Assembly (NCBI GenBank): GCA_025363385.1
Contig: JANYEA010000032.1
Coordinates: forward strand, 62,001 to 126,000
Reading direction: 5' to 3'
Source: Bacteroidota bacterium
GTDB lineage: Bacteria > Bacteroidota > Bacteroidia > Chitinophagales > Chitinophagaceae
Length of the DNA stretch: 64,000 nt
Positions 43,987 through 53,134 of the stretch are shown piece after piece (the first letter of the stretch is position 1; each line of letters starts with the position of its first letter). A model generated the notes under the pieces. That model did no database searches. It had not been told where the DNA came from and saw nothing but the letters and a program-made list of their open reading frames with translations. The position numbers were made by a program, and so were the translations under genes.

Positions 43987-45135
43987 ATGCGTTACTCAAA
44001 ATATAGTATGAAAAAAATATTCCTTTTCATTTTCCCAATTGCATTTCTTGCTTCCTGTGGACCTAAGAAGCAAGAGGCAGCAATTGTAGTTGCTCCAATT
44101 GTTAATCTTGTGAAACTTTCTGATGTACAGATAAAAAATGCGGGCATCACTACTTCCAAAATGGAACAGAGAGAAATCTCTTCGATCTTGAAAGTGAACG
44201 GGAAAATAGATGTGCCCCCTCAAAATATGATTTCTGTAAGTGTACCGATGGGAGGTTATTTAAAGTCAACCAATCTTTTACCTGGTCAGCATATTAAGAA
44301 AGGCGATCCAATAGCCCTAATAGAGGGGGAGCAGTATATTCAGTTACAGCAAGATTATTTAACTGCTAAAGAAAAGATCGTTTATTTAGAGTTAGAATTT
44401 AACCGTCAGAAAGAGTTGAATAAAACGCAGGCCAGCAGCGATAAAGTGATGCAGCAAACGGAATCAGATTTTAAATCTCAACAGGTATTGATCAGTGCTT
44501 TGAAGGAAAAATTACAATTAGTAGGAATCAATATTTCAAAACTAAATGTCAACAATATTTCTAGAAGTATTAACCTTTATTCACCTATTGAGGGATTTGT
44601 GTCGAAAGTAAATGTGAATATTGGAAAATATGTTTCACCAACTGAAGTGCTTTTTGAATTAATCAATCCGTCTGATATTCATTTGAATTTAAAAGTGTAC
44701 GAAAAAGACATTAGTAAATTATTTGTAGGTCAAAAGTTGAATGCCTACACCAATAATCAACCCAATAAAAAGCACCCTTGTGAAATCTTATTAATTGGTC
44801 ATGATATTTCAGAAGAAAGAAATACCGATGTACATTGTCATTTTGAAACCTATGAACACGATTTAATTCCAGGTACTTATATGAATGCCGAAATATCAAT
44901 CAAAAATGCCAAAGCATTTGTGTTACCGGAAGATGCCATTGTTCTTTTCGAGAATAAACAATATGCATTTATTAAAGTAGGTGCCAATCAGTTTAAAATG
45001 ACGGAACTGCAAGTAGGAAATACAGAAAATGGATATACAGAAGTGTTGCAGGCTGATAAACTCGCTTCCTCTGAGTTTGTAAGTAAGGGAGCTTATTCTT
45101 TACTGATGAGCCTTAAAAATAAGGTAGAAGAATAA
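43987..45135 (+). CDS. RND efflux periplasmic adaptor lipoprotein (CusB/CzcB-like)
   Basis: A 382-aa membrane-fusion protein. The signal ends in a lipobox, FLASCG, so it is a lipoprotein. Barrel-sandwich, coiled-coil (about residues 120-175) and beta-barrel domains follow, with LLPGQHIKKGDPIALIEG and SPIEGFVSKVNVNIGKYV as the paired lipoyl-like motifs. It completes the tripartite pump with the fused CusA-channel upstream. ATG seven codons in (MKKIFLFIF) is an alternative start. Confidence 0.9.
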   Translation: MRYSKYSMKKIFLFIFPIAFLASCGPKKQEAAIVVAPIVNLVKLSDVQIKNAGITTSKMEQREISSILKVNGKIDVPPQNMISVSVPMGGYLKSTNLLPGQHIKKGDPIALIEGEQYIQLQQDYLTAKEKIVYLELEFNRQKELNKTQASSDKVMQQTESDFKSQQVLISALKEKLQLVGINISKLNVNNISRSINLYSPIEGFVSKVNVNIGKYVSPTEVLFELINPSDIHLNLKVYEKDISKLFVGQKLNAYTNNQPNKKHPCEILLIGHDISEERNTDVHCHFETYEHDLIPGTYMNAEISIKNAKAFVLPEDAIVLFENKQYAFIKVGANQFKMTELQVGNTENGYTEVLQADKLASSEFVSKGAYSLLMSLKNKVEE

Positions 45136-45140
45136 GTCAA

Positions 45141-45233
45141 AAGTCAAAATTAAAAAGTCAAAAGAAATTTTCTTGATTTTCAGCGTTTTTACTGAAAACT
45201 AATTTTTAACTTTTGACTTTTTATTTTTGACTT
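45141..45233. repeat. Nested inverted repeat of AAGTCAAAA units
   Basis: Two 24-bp arms (45141-45164 and 45210-45233) are inverted repeats with a single mismatch, built from tandem AAGTCAAAA-like words. Between them is an inner hairpin, TTTTCAG-N8-CTGAAAA. The element lies between the convergent adaptor and TM2 genes and touches the TM2 stop codon. It may act as a bidirectional terminator or belong to a dispersed repeat family. Confidence 0.75.
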
Positions 45234-45588
45234 AATTAAAAGCGTACACCATCGCCATACTTTCTCTCGCCATTTGCTGGTTATAATCGAAAGTGAGTTG
45301 CTTGTGATTTACGATATCGATGATTGTTCCGATTAAGCAGAAACCACCTGTGATAAAAAAGAGAATACCCATACCGTTTTGACCTACCATAAATCTCTGT
45401 ATACCAGCAATTCCAAAGAATCCGAGTATGCAACCAAGTAGCACCTGATCTGTTTTTCTTCTTTTGCCATTATAGACAGCCACAAAATTTTGCATTTTAT
45501 CTGCTGGTAATTCGCGTGTAAGACTTTGTATGAAGATCAATTCCTCACCTTCTAATGCGGGAATCATGTTAAATACGTTTTGGTTCAT
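45232..45588 (-). CDS. TM2 domain-containing membrane protein
   Basis: A 118-aa protein with a polar N-terminal half and a C-terminal TM2 domain: two helices joined by a short turn, GCILGFFGIAGIQRFMVGQ then GILFFITGGFCLIGTIIDIV. TM2 proteins have no settled function in bacteria. Its start overlaps the DUF2752 stop by 4 bp, so the two are likely translated together. Confidence 0.87.
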   Translation of the reverse strand: MNQNVFNMIPALEGEELIFIQSLTRELPADKMQNFVAVYNGKRRKTDQVLLGCILGFFGIAGIQRFMVGQNGMGILFFITGGFCLIGTIIDIVNHKQLTFDYNQQMARESMAMVYAFN

Positions 45589-45884
45589 GATAATTTGATT
45601 TGTATGATTAATTGTCGAATTCTATTTAATAAAATAATAACGGCCAATATTCCAAAAGGGTGATGTTTTAAAGATTCCAACCATTCTGCTCTTAGTGCGT
45701 AATGCATGGCGTGTCCTATACCACAGCCCGGGCATTTTCCAAAACCAAATGCACTAAATACACAAAGTGATGTTTCTGTTTTGTTTTCAGGTAAGAAAAA
45801 CAAAGCTACTAATGCCCCTGCCCAACAAAACAACTCAAAATGTTGCGACAGCCATAGTCTTATTTTATGAATGGTTAGAATCAT
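45585..45884 (-). CDS. DUF2752 family membrane protein
   Basis: A 99-aa membrane protein with the DUF2752 signature CPGCGIGHAMHYALRAEW followed by HHPFGILAVIILLNRI. The conserved Cys-x-x-Cys-Gly and His residues are present. DUF2752 and TM2 genes are often neighbours in Bacteroidota. Function unknown. Confidence 0.87.
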   Translation of the reverse strand: MILTIHKIRLWLSQHFELFCWAGALVALFFLPENKTETSLCVFSAFGFGKCPGCGIGHAMHYALRAEWLESLKHHPFGILAVIILLNRIRQLIIQIKLS

Positions 45885-45890
45885 GGATAG

Positions 45891-46469
45891 TTATTTTCCA
45901 AATGCTCCGATATTACTACTAAATATTTTAACCGCAATCGCCAGTAAAATCACACCGAAGAACTTTCTTACGGCTAGTAAGCCAGCTTCGCCAAGGGCAT
46001 GTTCGATTATCTTGAGCGACTTTAATACAATATAAACAACAATTAAATTAATAATTATTCCCGCTAAAATATAGGCTTCATCGAAGTTTGCTTTTAAAGA
46101 CATGATGGTGGTTAGTGTTCCACTTCCAGCAATGATGGGAAAAGCAATGGGTACCACACTACTAGATTTGGCATCCTTATCTCCTTTAAAGATTTCGTGA
46201 CCAAGTACCATTTCCAAACCAAGTAAAAAAATCACAATCGATCCTCCCACCGCGAATGAACGGATATCTAATCCCAATATTTTTAAAAAAGGCCTCCCGG
46301 CAAATAGAAAAAGAATCATCAATCCTCCAGAAACAAAGGTTGCCTGAAAAGACCGGATAGCGCCCATTTTATCTTTTAAGGAAATTAACAAGGGGATAGA
46401 ACCTACAATATCGATCACGGCAAACAGGGTAAAACTTACTGTTAGAAGTTGGTCGAGATGAAATTCCAT
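45891..46469 (-). CDS. MarC family integral membrane protein
   Basis: A 192-aa protein with about six helices matching the MarC/YchE/YhgN family: LFAVIDIVGSIPLLISLKDK near the start and VVPIAFPIIAGSGTLTTIMSLK in the middle. Despite the name, multiple-antibiotic resistance is not an established function. It is first of three minus-strand membrane genes, 6 bp before the DUF2752 gene. Confidence 0.92.
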   Translation of the reverse strand: MEFHLDQLLTVSFTLFAVIDIVGSIPLLISLKDKMGAIRSFQATFVSGGLMILFLFAGRPFLKILGLDIRSFAVGGSIVIFLLGLEMVLGHEIFKGDKDAKSSSVVPIAFPIIAGSGTLTTIMSLKANFDEAYILAGIIINLIVVYIVLKSLKIIEHALGEAGLLAVRKFFGVILLAIAVKIFSSNIGAFGK

Positions 46470-46554
46470 AATCTATGTTTTAGTAAATATACAAGAAGAA
46501 TATAATCTTCTTATAGGATTAAAGCGGGTATTTATGGTTTCAAGCAGCATCATT

Positions 46555-46572
46555 TGTAGGAAGTTTCCTACA
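46555..46572. promoter_or_regulatory. 18-bp perfect palindrome upstream of an amino-acid permease
   Basis: TGTAGGAA-GT-TTCCTACA, two exact 8-bp arms with a 2-bp centre, lies 22 bp before the permease ATG. It overlaps a -7-like TACATTTA. The position suits a repressor or dual operator. I do not recognise the cognate regulator. Confidence 0.62.
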
Positions 46573-46594
46573 TTTATCCCTTACGCTAATTATT

Positions 46595-47941
46595 ATGCAG
46601 GGAAAACAAAAATTGAATCTTTTTAGCTTTACCATGATTGTTGTAGGCTTGGTAATTGGAATGGGAATTTTTAGGTCAGCAGCAACTAGCGCAAAATTCG
46701 CAAACGATCCTTCGGTTTATTTTACGGCATGGCTATTAGGGGGATTTTTTGCATTTTGCGGGGCGCTTACTTATGCCGAAATTGGTAGCCGCTTTCCAGT
46801 TACCGGTGGGTATTATAAGATCTTCTCCTATGCGTATCACCCGAGCATAGCATTTGCTATCAACTGTATCATTCTAATCAGTAATGCTGCTAGTTTAAGT
46901 GGGGTAGCACTAATTGGAAGTGGTTATATTACTAAATTATTTCCTCAGTATCAATGGACGGATATCGACAAAGCTTTGATTAGTTGTGTGGCTATCTTTA
47001 TTTTTTATGTGATCAATTTGATGGGTTTAAAAATGAGTGCCAAGGCCCAGAATTTTTTAATGTTGATCAAGATCAGCATGATTGTTGTTTTGATTGTGGC
47101 GTTATTTTTTCCGATTCATGAAGTACCCGCACAAATAGCAGCAGTTGTTGCAGATCCCATACCACATATCAGTTGGATACAGAGCCTTGGTCTGAGTTTA
47201 ATTGCTGTTTCCTTTACCTATGGGGGCTATCAGCAAACTATCAACTTTGGAAATGAAGTGGATAATCCTGCCAAAAATATTCCCAGGGGTATTTTTATTG
47301 GTATTGCCATCATCATTGGATTATACTTATTGGTAAACCTTAGTTACTACCATATCATAGGATTTGAAAATATGAAGGGGGAAAGTGAGATTGCTTATTC
47401 TTTGATGTTTAAAGTGTTTGGAAAAACTGGAGCCGATATTTTTTCTTTCTTCTTATTCTTTGGAGTGCTGGCTTATGTAAATGCACTATTAATGAGTAAT
47501 CCAAGGGTAATGTATGCCATGAGCACCGAAGGCGCGTTACCTAAAATTTTTGGGAAACAATCCGTTAAAAATGATGTATTGGTATTTTCTCTAACCATTT
47601 TTGCAAGTATGTGTGTGATAATATTATTCTTTGCCCAAACATTCGATAAGATCCTAAACTTCACCATTTTTCTTGACTGCTTTGGGATGGTAGCATCGAG
47701 TGCAACCATTTTTGTATTGCGTAAAAGAACAAAACACTTAGATGGCACAGGAATTTATAAAATGAAATTATATCCTATTCTACCGCTAATATTTATGGGT
47801 GCCTATACTTTTGTTGGCATAAGTATTAGCATTCAAACGCCTAGTATTGCACTGATTGGCTTATCAGTTCTTGCTGTTTTTATGGCTATCTATTTTATTA
47901 GTCGCCTCTTCACAAAAAATACCGAACTACCTAAAGCATAA
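46595..47941 (+). CDS. APC-family amino acid permease
   Basis: A 448-aa transporter with about 12 helices of the LAT-like APC group, with VVGLVIGMGIFRSAATSAKFA at helix 1 and SFTYGGYQQTINFGNEVDNPAKNIPRG at helix 6. It imports or exchanges amino acids. A Cys/Met-metabolism PLP enzyme starts 5 bp downstream, so a sulfur-containing amino acid is a plausible but unproven substrate. A strong palindrome lies in its promoter region. Confidence 0.9.
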   Translation: MQGKQKLNLFSFTMIVVGLVIGMGIFRSAATSAKFANDPSVYFTAWLLGGFFAFCGALTYAEIGSRFPVTGGYYKIFSYAYHPSIAFAINCIILISNAASLSGVALIGSGYITKLFPQYQWTDIDKALISCVAIFIFYVINLMGLKMSAKAQNFLMLIKISMIVVLIVALFFPIHEVPAQIAAVVADPIPHISWIQSLGLSLIAVSFTYGGYQQTINFGNEVDNPAKNIPRGIFIGIAIIIGLYLLVNLSYYHIIGFENMKGESEIAYSLMFKVFGKTGADIFSFFLFFGVLAYVNALLMSNPRVMYAMSTEGALPKIFGKQSVKNDVLVFSLTIFASMCVIILFFAQTFDKILNFTIFLDCFGMVASSATIFVLRKRTKHLDGTGIYKMKLYPILPLIFMGAYTFVGISISIQTPSIALIGLSVLAVFMAIYFISRLFTKNTELPKA

Positions 47942-47946
47942 TTACA

Positions 47947-49119
47947 ATGGAACTCTCTTATATCATTAATGAGTTAGCAGAAACTAGAGAAGATTATTTT
48001 AGAGCAGTTGCACCGCCAATTATACAGACCAGCAACTTTGCTTTCAAAACAGTGGATGATCTGAGGAAATCGTTCGAAGACGAATATGCAACCTGGCTTT
48101 ATAGCCGAGGAAGAAACCCCACTGTTGATATCCTTCGTAAAAAATTAGCAGCCTTAGATGGAGCAGAAGACGGACTTGTTTTCAATAGTGGTGCTGCTGC
48201 TATTTTTGCAGCTGTATTGGCTAATGTAAAATCGGGTGATCATATCTTAAGTGTAAAGAATCCGTATACCTGGGCCAAGAAAATGTTCGAAGAGATCCTT
48301 CCCAGATTTCAGGTAACGCATTCTTATATCGATGGAACAGTCATTGAAAATTTTGAAAATGCCATTAAGTCGAATACAACTGTGATCTATTTAGAAACAC
48401 CGAATAGCTGGACTTACGACATTCAAGATCTGGAAGCTGTTGCTGCTTTAGCAAAGAAGCATGGCATTGTTACTATCGTTGATAATAGTTATTGTACACC
48501 ACTTTTTCAAAAACCGATCAAATTAGGAATCGATCTTGTGATGCAAACTGCTACTAAATACATAAGTGGGCATAGTGATACTGTGGCCGGTGTTCTAACA
48601 GGTAGCAGTAAAATGATCGAACGCATTTTTAATAGTGAATACATGAATATTGGATCTGGTATTCAACCCTTCAATGCTTGGTTAATCATTAGAGGTCTAA
48701 GAACATTGGAGGCAAGATTAGAAAGAATCGACCGCACCTCCAAAGCCATCATTCCTTTATTAAAAGCTCACCCTAGAATTGAAAAAGTAATTTTTCCACT
48801 CGATCCAGAGTTCCCTCAATATGAATTGGCCAAAAAACAAATGAGTGGAGCTTGTGGGTTAATGACAATCATTATAAAAGCCTATGAATGTGCTACAATT
48901 GAAAAATTCTGCAATTCCTTGCAACATATATTAATGGCTGTGAGCTGGGGTGGTCATGAATCGCTTGTTATACCAAAATGTGCCGGCATGAAACCAGAAC
49001 AGTTTGATGGAACTAATCCAGAACATAGAATGCTTCGTTTTTACTTTGGATTGGAGTCTGTAGAATACATAATGGATGACCTTAATCAGGCATTTTTGGC
49101 TATTGAACACCTTTCATAA
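47947..49119 (+). CDS. Cys/Met metabolism PLP-dependent enzyme (cystathionine synthase/lyase family)
   Basis: A 390-aa fold-type I PLP enzyme. Family features: YSRGRNPTVDILRKKLAALDGAEDGLVFNSG, VDNSYCTPLFQKP, and the PLP-lysine motif MQTATKYISGHSDTVAGVL. It could be cystathionine gamma-synthase, gamma-lyase, beta-lyase or methionine gamma-lyase, and the sequence alone does not decide. Cotranscription with the permease suggests catabolism or recycling of an imported amino acid. Confidence 0.87.
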   Translation: MELSYIINELAETREDYFRAVAPPIIQTSNFAFKTVDDLRKSFEDEYATWLYSRGRNPTVDILRKKLAALDGAEDGLVFNSGAAAIFAAVLANVKSGDHILSVKNPYTWAKKMFEEILPRFQVTHSYIDGTVIENFENAIKSNTTVIYLETPNSWTYDIQDLEAVAALAKKHGIVTIVDNSYCTPLFQKPIKLGIDLVMQTATKYISGHSDTVAGVLTGSSKMIERIFNSEYMNIGSGIQPFNAWLIIRGLRTLEARLERIDRTSKAIIPLLKAHPRIEKVIFPLDPEFPQYELAKKQMSGACGLMTIIIKAYECATIEKFCNSLQHILMAVSWGGHESLVIPKCAGMKPEQFDGTNPEHRMLRFYFGLESVEYIMDDLNQAFLAIEHLS

Positions 49120-49164
49120 GATTTTTTAGCTGTTTTAGTCTAATTCCTTTCCGTCTGTCTAATT

Positions 49165-49197
49165 TTTGTAGACGAGCAGTTCTTTCGTGTATTTTTG
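49165..49197 (+). promoter_or_regulatory. Bacteroidota promoter for the TolC-HlyD pair
   Basis: A -33 TTTG at 49165-49168, a 21-bp spacer and -7 TATTTTTG at 49190-49197. The ATG begins 6 bp after the -7 box, so the transcript would be leaderless or nearly so. Confidence 0.6.
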
Positions 49198-49203
49198 TTT
49201 TAT

Positions 49204-50625
49204 ATGAAGAAGTTTTTGACCTTAATAGCTTTAACAGCTTCCCTTCATTCCTTCTCTCAGGAAAAGTGGGATTTAAGAAAATGCGTTGATTATGCTCTGC
49301 AGAATAATATTTCTGTAAAGCAGGCAGATGTGCAAGCACGTTTGTCGAAATTATTGGCAGAGCAGTCGAGATTAACTCGTTTGCCTAATGCAAATGCAAG
49401 TATTAGCACAACTTACCAGCATGGTTTAAACATCAACCCTACTACCAACGTTTTTGAAAACGTTGATATTACGGGAGGAAATGTAGGTTTTCAATCTAAT
49501 TATACCATATTCAACTGGTTTGCACGTAAAAACAATATTGAAGCAAATGCAATCACTGCTAAGGCTGATGAGCTGAATATTGAAAGAACGAAGAACGATT
49601 TAGCCTTGTCTGTAGCGAATGCATTTTTGCAAGTAATGTTACGCAGGGAACAAGCTAATGTGAGTGGTGTTCAGTTAAGACAATCTCAGGAGCAGTTAAG
49701 AAATACACGCAAATTTGTTGAAGCGGGTAGTCAACCAGAACTAAATGCCATTCAATTAGAAGCCCAGGTAGAAAGAGATAGTGCCACCTATATTCAGGCA
49801 TTAGCTTCAGCTGAACAAGGGATTATTAATTTGAAAGCGTTTATGAATTTTGATTTTGCTTCTCAATTTGATATTGTTTATCCAGCAGTTGAAAACATTC
49901 CTGTTGACAATATTTTAGACCTTCAGCCACAAGCGGTTTACGAATTAGCGCTGTTAAATCAGCCACAACAAAAAGTAACTGCATTACGGATCGAGTCATC
50001 TCAGAAATTAGTTGGAGCTGCAAGAGGTTCAATGTATCCCACATTGAGCGCATCTGGATCCTTGAATACCCGGTTTGCGAATAATGTATATGATTATAGA
50101 AGTCAAACCATACTCGGACCTACCAGCGCATATGCATTAGATAATGCCAATAAATATCCAGTGTATGCTTATCAAAATAGCATCATCGGTGTTGATAAAG
50201 TAAATTTTGGAAATCAGTTAAATAGATATTTTGGACAAGCGCTTGGATTGAATTTAAGTGTTCCTTTATTTAATGCACATCAAGCCCGTACACAATGGGA
50301 GAGAGCAAAAATAAATGTTCGCCAAACTCAGTTACAAGACGATCAGGAAAAGCAAACATTGAGATCAAATGTTTTTATCTCTTATCAGGATGCATTTTCT
50401 GCACTCCAGAAATATAACTCTTCTAAGAAAAGCGTAGCTGTTTCAGAGAAGGCTTTAGAATATGCACAAAAGCGTTATGATGTGGGTTTATTAGGAACGC
50501 TTGATTTGATTACAACAAGAAACAATGTGTTTACTGCAAAGATTCAGGAACTGAGTAACCACTATGAATATGTATTTAAATTAAAAGTTCTGGAGTTTTT
50601 CAAAGGCCAGGGTATTAGATTATAA
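49204..50625 (+). CDS. TolC-family outer membrane efflux protein
   Basis: A 473-aa outer-membrane channel protein with a Sec signal (MKKFLTLIALTASLHSFSQ), then WDLRKCVDYALQNNISVKQADVQ and two long coiled-coil repeats typical of TolC/OprM. A late GLLGTLDLITTRNNVF segment is also family-typical. ATG replaces the track's TTG three codons upstream. It is followed 41 bp later by a HlyD-type adaptor, but no inner-membrane pump is encoded nearby. Confidence 0.92.
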   Translation: MKKFLTLIALTASLHSFSQEKWDLRKCVDYALQNNISVKQADVQARLSKLLAEQSRLTRLPNANASISTTYQHGLNINPTTNVFENVDITGGNVGFQSNYTIFNWFARKNNIEANAITAKADELNIERTKNDLALSVANAFLQVMLRREQANVSGVQLRQSQEQLRNTRKFVEAGSQPELNAIQLEAQVERDSATYIQALASAEQGIINLKAFMNFDFASQFDIVYPAVENIPVDNILDLQPQAVYELALLNQPQQKVTALRIESSQKLVGAARGSMYPTLSASGSLNTRFANNVYDYRSQTILGPTSAYALDNANKYPVYAYQNSIIGVDKVNFGNQLNRYFGQALGLNLSVPLFNAHQARTQWERAKINVRQTQLQDDQEKQTLRSNVFISYQDAFSALQKYNSSKKSVAVSEKALEYAQKRYDVGLLGTLDLITTRNNVFTAKIQELSNHYEYVFKLKVLEFFKGQGIRL

Positions 50626-50666
50626 AAGCAACCATCAAAATTAACACACAAGAAACACTGTTTTAT

Positions 50667-52031
50667 ATGAGTAAGAAATTGATTTGGATTATTGTAGCAT
50701 TAGTTGTTGTAATTGGGGTATTAATTGGCCTCAAAAAAGGTGGCGTAATTGGTAAAGAAGAAGGTATTAAAGTAACTACTGAAAAAGCAGTGAACCGTAC
50801 AATCATCGAAACTGTAAATGCAAGTGGTAAAGTATATCCTGAAGTGGAAGTAAAAGTTAGTCCGGATATTAGCGGTGAGATCACTGAACTTTATGTGAAC
50901 GAAGGTGATACCGTTAAAAAGGGTCAGGTTCTAGCACGTATTTATGCTGATATCTATTCTACTCAACGCGATCAGGTTGCTGCAGGTGTTAACCAGGCGA
51001 AAGCTCAATTGTCTAATTCAAACGCCAATTTGGTAGGCTTGAAAGCCGTTCTAGATAATGCAAAAGCAGTATACGATCGTCAGAAAAAATTAGTAGATGA
51101 TAAAGTAATTTCTCGTTCTGAATTTGAACAATCACAACAAGCCTATCTCTCTGCTCAGGCGTCTTATAATGCTGCAAAAGAAGGTTTGAAAAGTGGAGAA
51201 GCAAATATTCAAGGAGCTCAAGCGCAATTGAATAAAGCTGATAAGGATATGTCTCGAACTGTAATTACTGCTCCAATGGACGGGTTAATTAGTTTGATGA
51301 GCGTAAAGAAAGGAGAGCGTGTGGCAGGTAATAGTTTTAACGTAGGTACAGAAATGATGCGCATATCTGATATGAGAAGCATTGAAGTGCGAGTGGATGT
51401 TGGAGAGAATGATATTCCAAAAGTAAAAATCGGAGATACTGCAATTGTAGAAGTGGATGCGTATACGAGTAGAAAGTTTAAAGGAGTAGTTTATAAAATT
51501 GCTAACCCAAACACAGGGTCTTCATTAACTACCACTTCTACAGATGTAACAAACTATAAAGTACATATTCGTTTATTAACTTCTTCATACGAAGACTTGA
51601 TTACTCCTAAAAAGAGTTTTCCTTTCCGCCCTGGTATGAGTGCAAGTGCTGATATTCAAACAAAAACAAAAGCCAATGTACTTTCTGTGGCATTAAATGC
51701 TGTAACTACTCGTGATAAAAATGGCGATAGTAAAGCAAAATCTGATTCTAAAGATGATACCAAGAAGGATGACAATACAGTAAAATCAATATCTGCTGAT
51801 GACGATATTCAAGAAGTGGTTTTCGTGTTGCAAAAAGATAATACAGTTAAAAAAATAAAAGTAAGAACTGCTGTTCAGGATTTGAATAATATTGAAATTC
51901 TTTCTGGATTAAAAGAAGGAGACGAAGTAATTACCGGGCCTTATACCATTGTAAGCAAAACTTTAAAAGATGGTGCAAAAGTAATGGTGGTTGCAAAAGA
52001 CAAATTATACGACGATAAAAAGAAAGATTAG
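50667..52031 (+). CDS. HlyD/MacA-family periplasmic adaptor
   Basis: A 454-aa membrane-fusion protein with one N-terminal anchor helix (LIWIIVALVVVIGVLIGL). Paired barrel-sandwich motifs (LYVNEGDTVKKGQVLARIYAD and APMDGLISLMSVKKGERVAG) bracket a coiled coil. A Lys/Asp-rich insert (DKNGDSKAKSDSKDDTKKDD) sits in the C-terminal part. It resembles MacA, which works with a MacB ABC exporter. That exporter is absent here, as a terminator and gpsA follow. Confidence 0.9.
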   Translation: MSKKLIWIIVALVVVIGVLIGLKKGGVIGKEEGIKVTTEKAVNRTIIETVNASGKVYPEVEVKVSPDISGEITELYVNEGDTVKKGQVLARIYADIYSTQRDQVAAGVNQAKAQLSNSNANLVGLKAVLDNAKAVYDRQKKLVDDKVISRSEFEQSQQAYLSAQASYNAAKEGLKSGEANIQGAQAQLNKADKDMSRTVITAPMDGLISLMSVKKGERVAGNSFNVGTEMMRISDMRSIEVRVDVGENDIPKVKIGDTAIVEVDAYTSRKFKGVVYKIANPNTGSSLTTTSTDVTNYKVHIRLLTSSYEDLITPKKSFPFRPGMSASADIQTKTKANVLSVALNAVTTRDKNGDSKAKSDSKDDTKKDDNTVKSISADDDIQEVVFVLQKDNTVKKIKVRTAVQDLNNIEILSGLKEGDEVITGPYTIVSKTLKDGAKVMVVAKDKLYDDKKKD

Positions 52032-52056
52032 TTTTTTTGAGATAACCGATATACAG

Positions 52057-52086
52057 CGACCCCAATTTGGGGTCGTTTGTTTTTTA
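52057..52086 (+). terminator. Rho-independent terminator after the HlyD adaptor gene
   Basis: Stem CGACCCC-AATTT-GGGGTCG followed by TTTGTTTTTT. It closes the TolC-HlyD unit. Its T tail contains the TTTG used as the -33 element of the gpsA promoter. Confidence 0.9.
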
Positions 52087-52108
52087 ATAGTAGTCTTTCG
52101 TATGTTTG
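52076..52108 (+). promoter_or_regulatory. gpsA promoter
   Basis: A -33 TTTG at 52076-52079, a 21-bp spacer and -7 TATGTTTG at 52101-52108, with the gpsA ATG 21 bp further on. It overlaps the tail of the preceding terminator, an economical arrangement. Confidence 0.65.
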
Positions 52109-52129
52109 TATGGAATTAAAAATGCATAA

Positions 52130-53134
52130 ATGCGGATTGGAATTATAGGAAGTGGAAGTTGGGCCACAGCTTTAGCAAAAATTTTGACCGACAATGGCAA
52201 TTCAATTAATTGGTGGATTCGAAATGCGGATACCATTGAATTGATGAAGAAAAGAAAACATAATCCGCATTATTTAAGTGTTGCTTATTTCGATCCAGCC
52301 CAATTGTTCTTAAGTAACAATATCAGTGAGGTTGTTGAAAAATCAGATATCCTGGTTATTGCAGTGCCCTCTGCTTTTGTGTTGGCTGCCTTGTCAACTT
52401 TACCAAAAGACGCTTTGAAAGGGAAAAAGATTATTTCTGCCATTAAAGGAATTTTGCCTGATTCAAATGAGCTTTTAAACGATTATTTATTACAGGAATT
52501 CAATGTGCCCATTGAAAATTATTTTTCTGTACTGGGCCCTTGTCATGCAGAAGAAGTAGCCGCTGAAAAATTATCATATTTAACTTTCTCTGGTGTTGAT
52601 GAATCAAAAGCTTACGACTTAGCCAGGTATTTTCAAACAGAATATTTGAATACTGTAGTAAATCATGACGTGATGGGTGTGCAATATGCTGCTGTATTAA
52701 AAAACATTTATGCACTGGGAGCTGGTATCGCGCATGGTTTAGACTATGGAGATAATTTTCTAAGTGTTTACATTGCTAATAGTGCAAATGAAATGACTAT
52801 TTTCTTAAAATGTTTATTGCCCGCAACTAACAAGGAAAATTCCGAAATTAATTATAGTGCCTCAGTTTATTTAGGAGATTTATTGGTTACCTGCTATTCA
52901 TTATATAGCAGAAACAGAACTTTCGGAAATATGATTGGCAAGGGATATTCAGTGAAAGCGGCACAACTTGAATTGAATATGGTGGCGGAAGGTTATAATG
53001 CAAGTAAGTGCATAGTAAAGACCAACGAAAAAGTTCAGGCTGAGATTCCTATTGCCTATACAATTTATCAAATATTATGGGAACAGTTACCAGCCCTGGA
53101 AGGGTTCAAAAAAATTGAAGGATACCTCTTTTAA
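52130..53134 (+). CDS. gpsA: NAD(P)-dependent glycerol-3-phosphate dehydrogenase
   Basis: A 334-aa cytoplasmic enzyme making sn-glycerol-3-phosphate for phospholipids. It has the Rossmann motif IGIIGSGSWATALAKIL, the SVLGPCHAEEVAAE segment, the catalytic Lys in AAVLKNIYALGAGIAHGLDYGDN and a MVAEGYNASK tail motif. It is convergent with hemW and overlaps it by 4 bp at the stop codons. Confidence 0.95.
   Translation: MRIGIIGSGSWATALAKILTDNGNSINWWIRNADTIELMKKRKHNPHYLSVAYFDPAQLFLSNNISEVVEKSDILVIAVPSAFVLAALSTLPKDALKGKKIISAIKGILPDSNELLNDYLLQEFNVPIENYFSVLGPCHAEEVAAEKLSYLTFSGVDESKAYDLARYFQTEYLNTVVNHDVMGVQYAAVLKNIYALGAGIAHGLDYGDNFLSVYIANSANEMTIFLKCLLPATNKENSEINYSASVYLGDLLVTCYSLYSRNRTFGNMIGKGYSVKAAQLELNMVAEGYNASKCIVKTNEKVQAEIPIAYTIYQILWEQLPALEGFKKIEGYLF

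Noticed and set aside
45134-45233. CRISPR-like or tandem array reading of the AAGTCAAAA words
   Set aside because: Arms are inverted rather than direct repeats, with no regular spacers and no cas genes nearby.
49100-49339. 79-aa minus-strand ORF at the TolC 5' end
   Set aside because: It lies over the signal peptide and promoter of the TolC gene; no domain or start signal.
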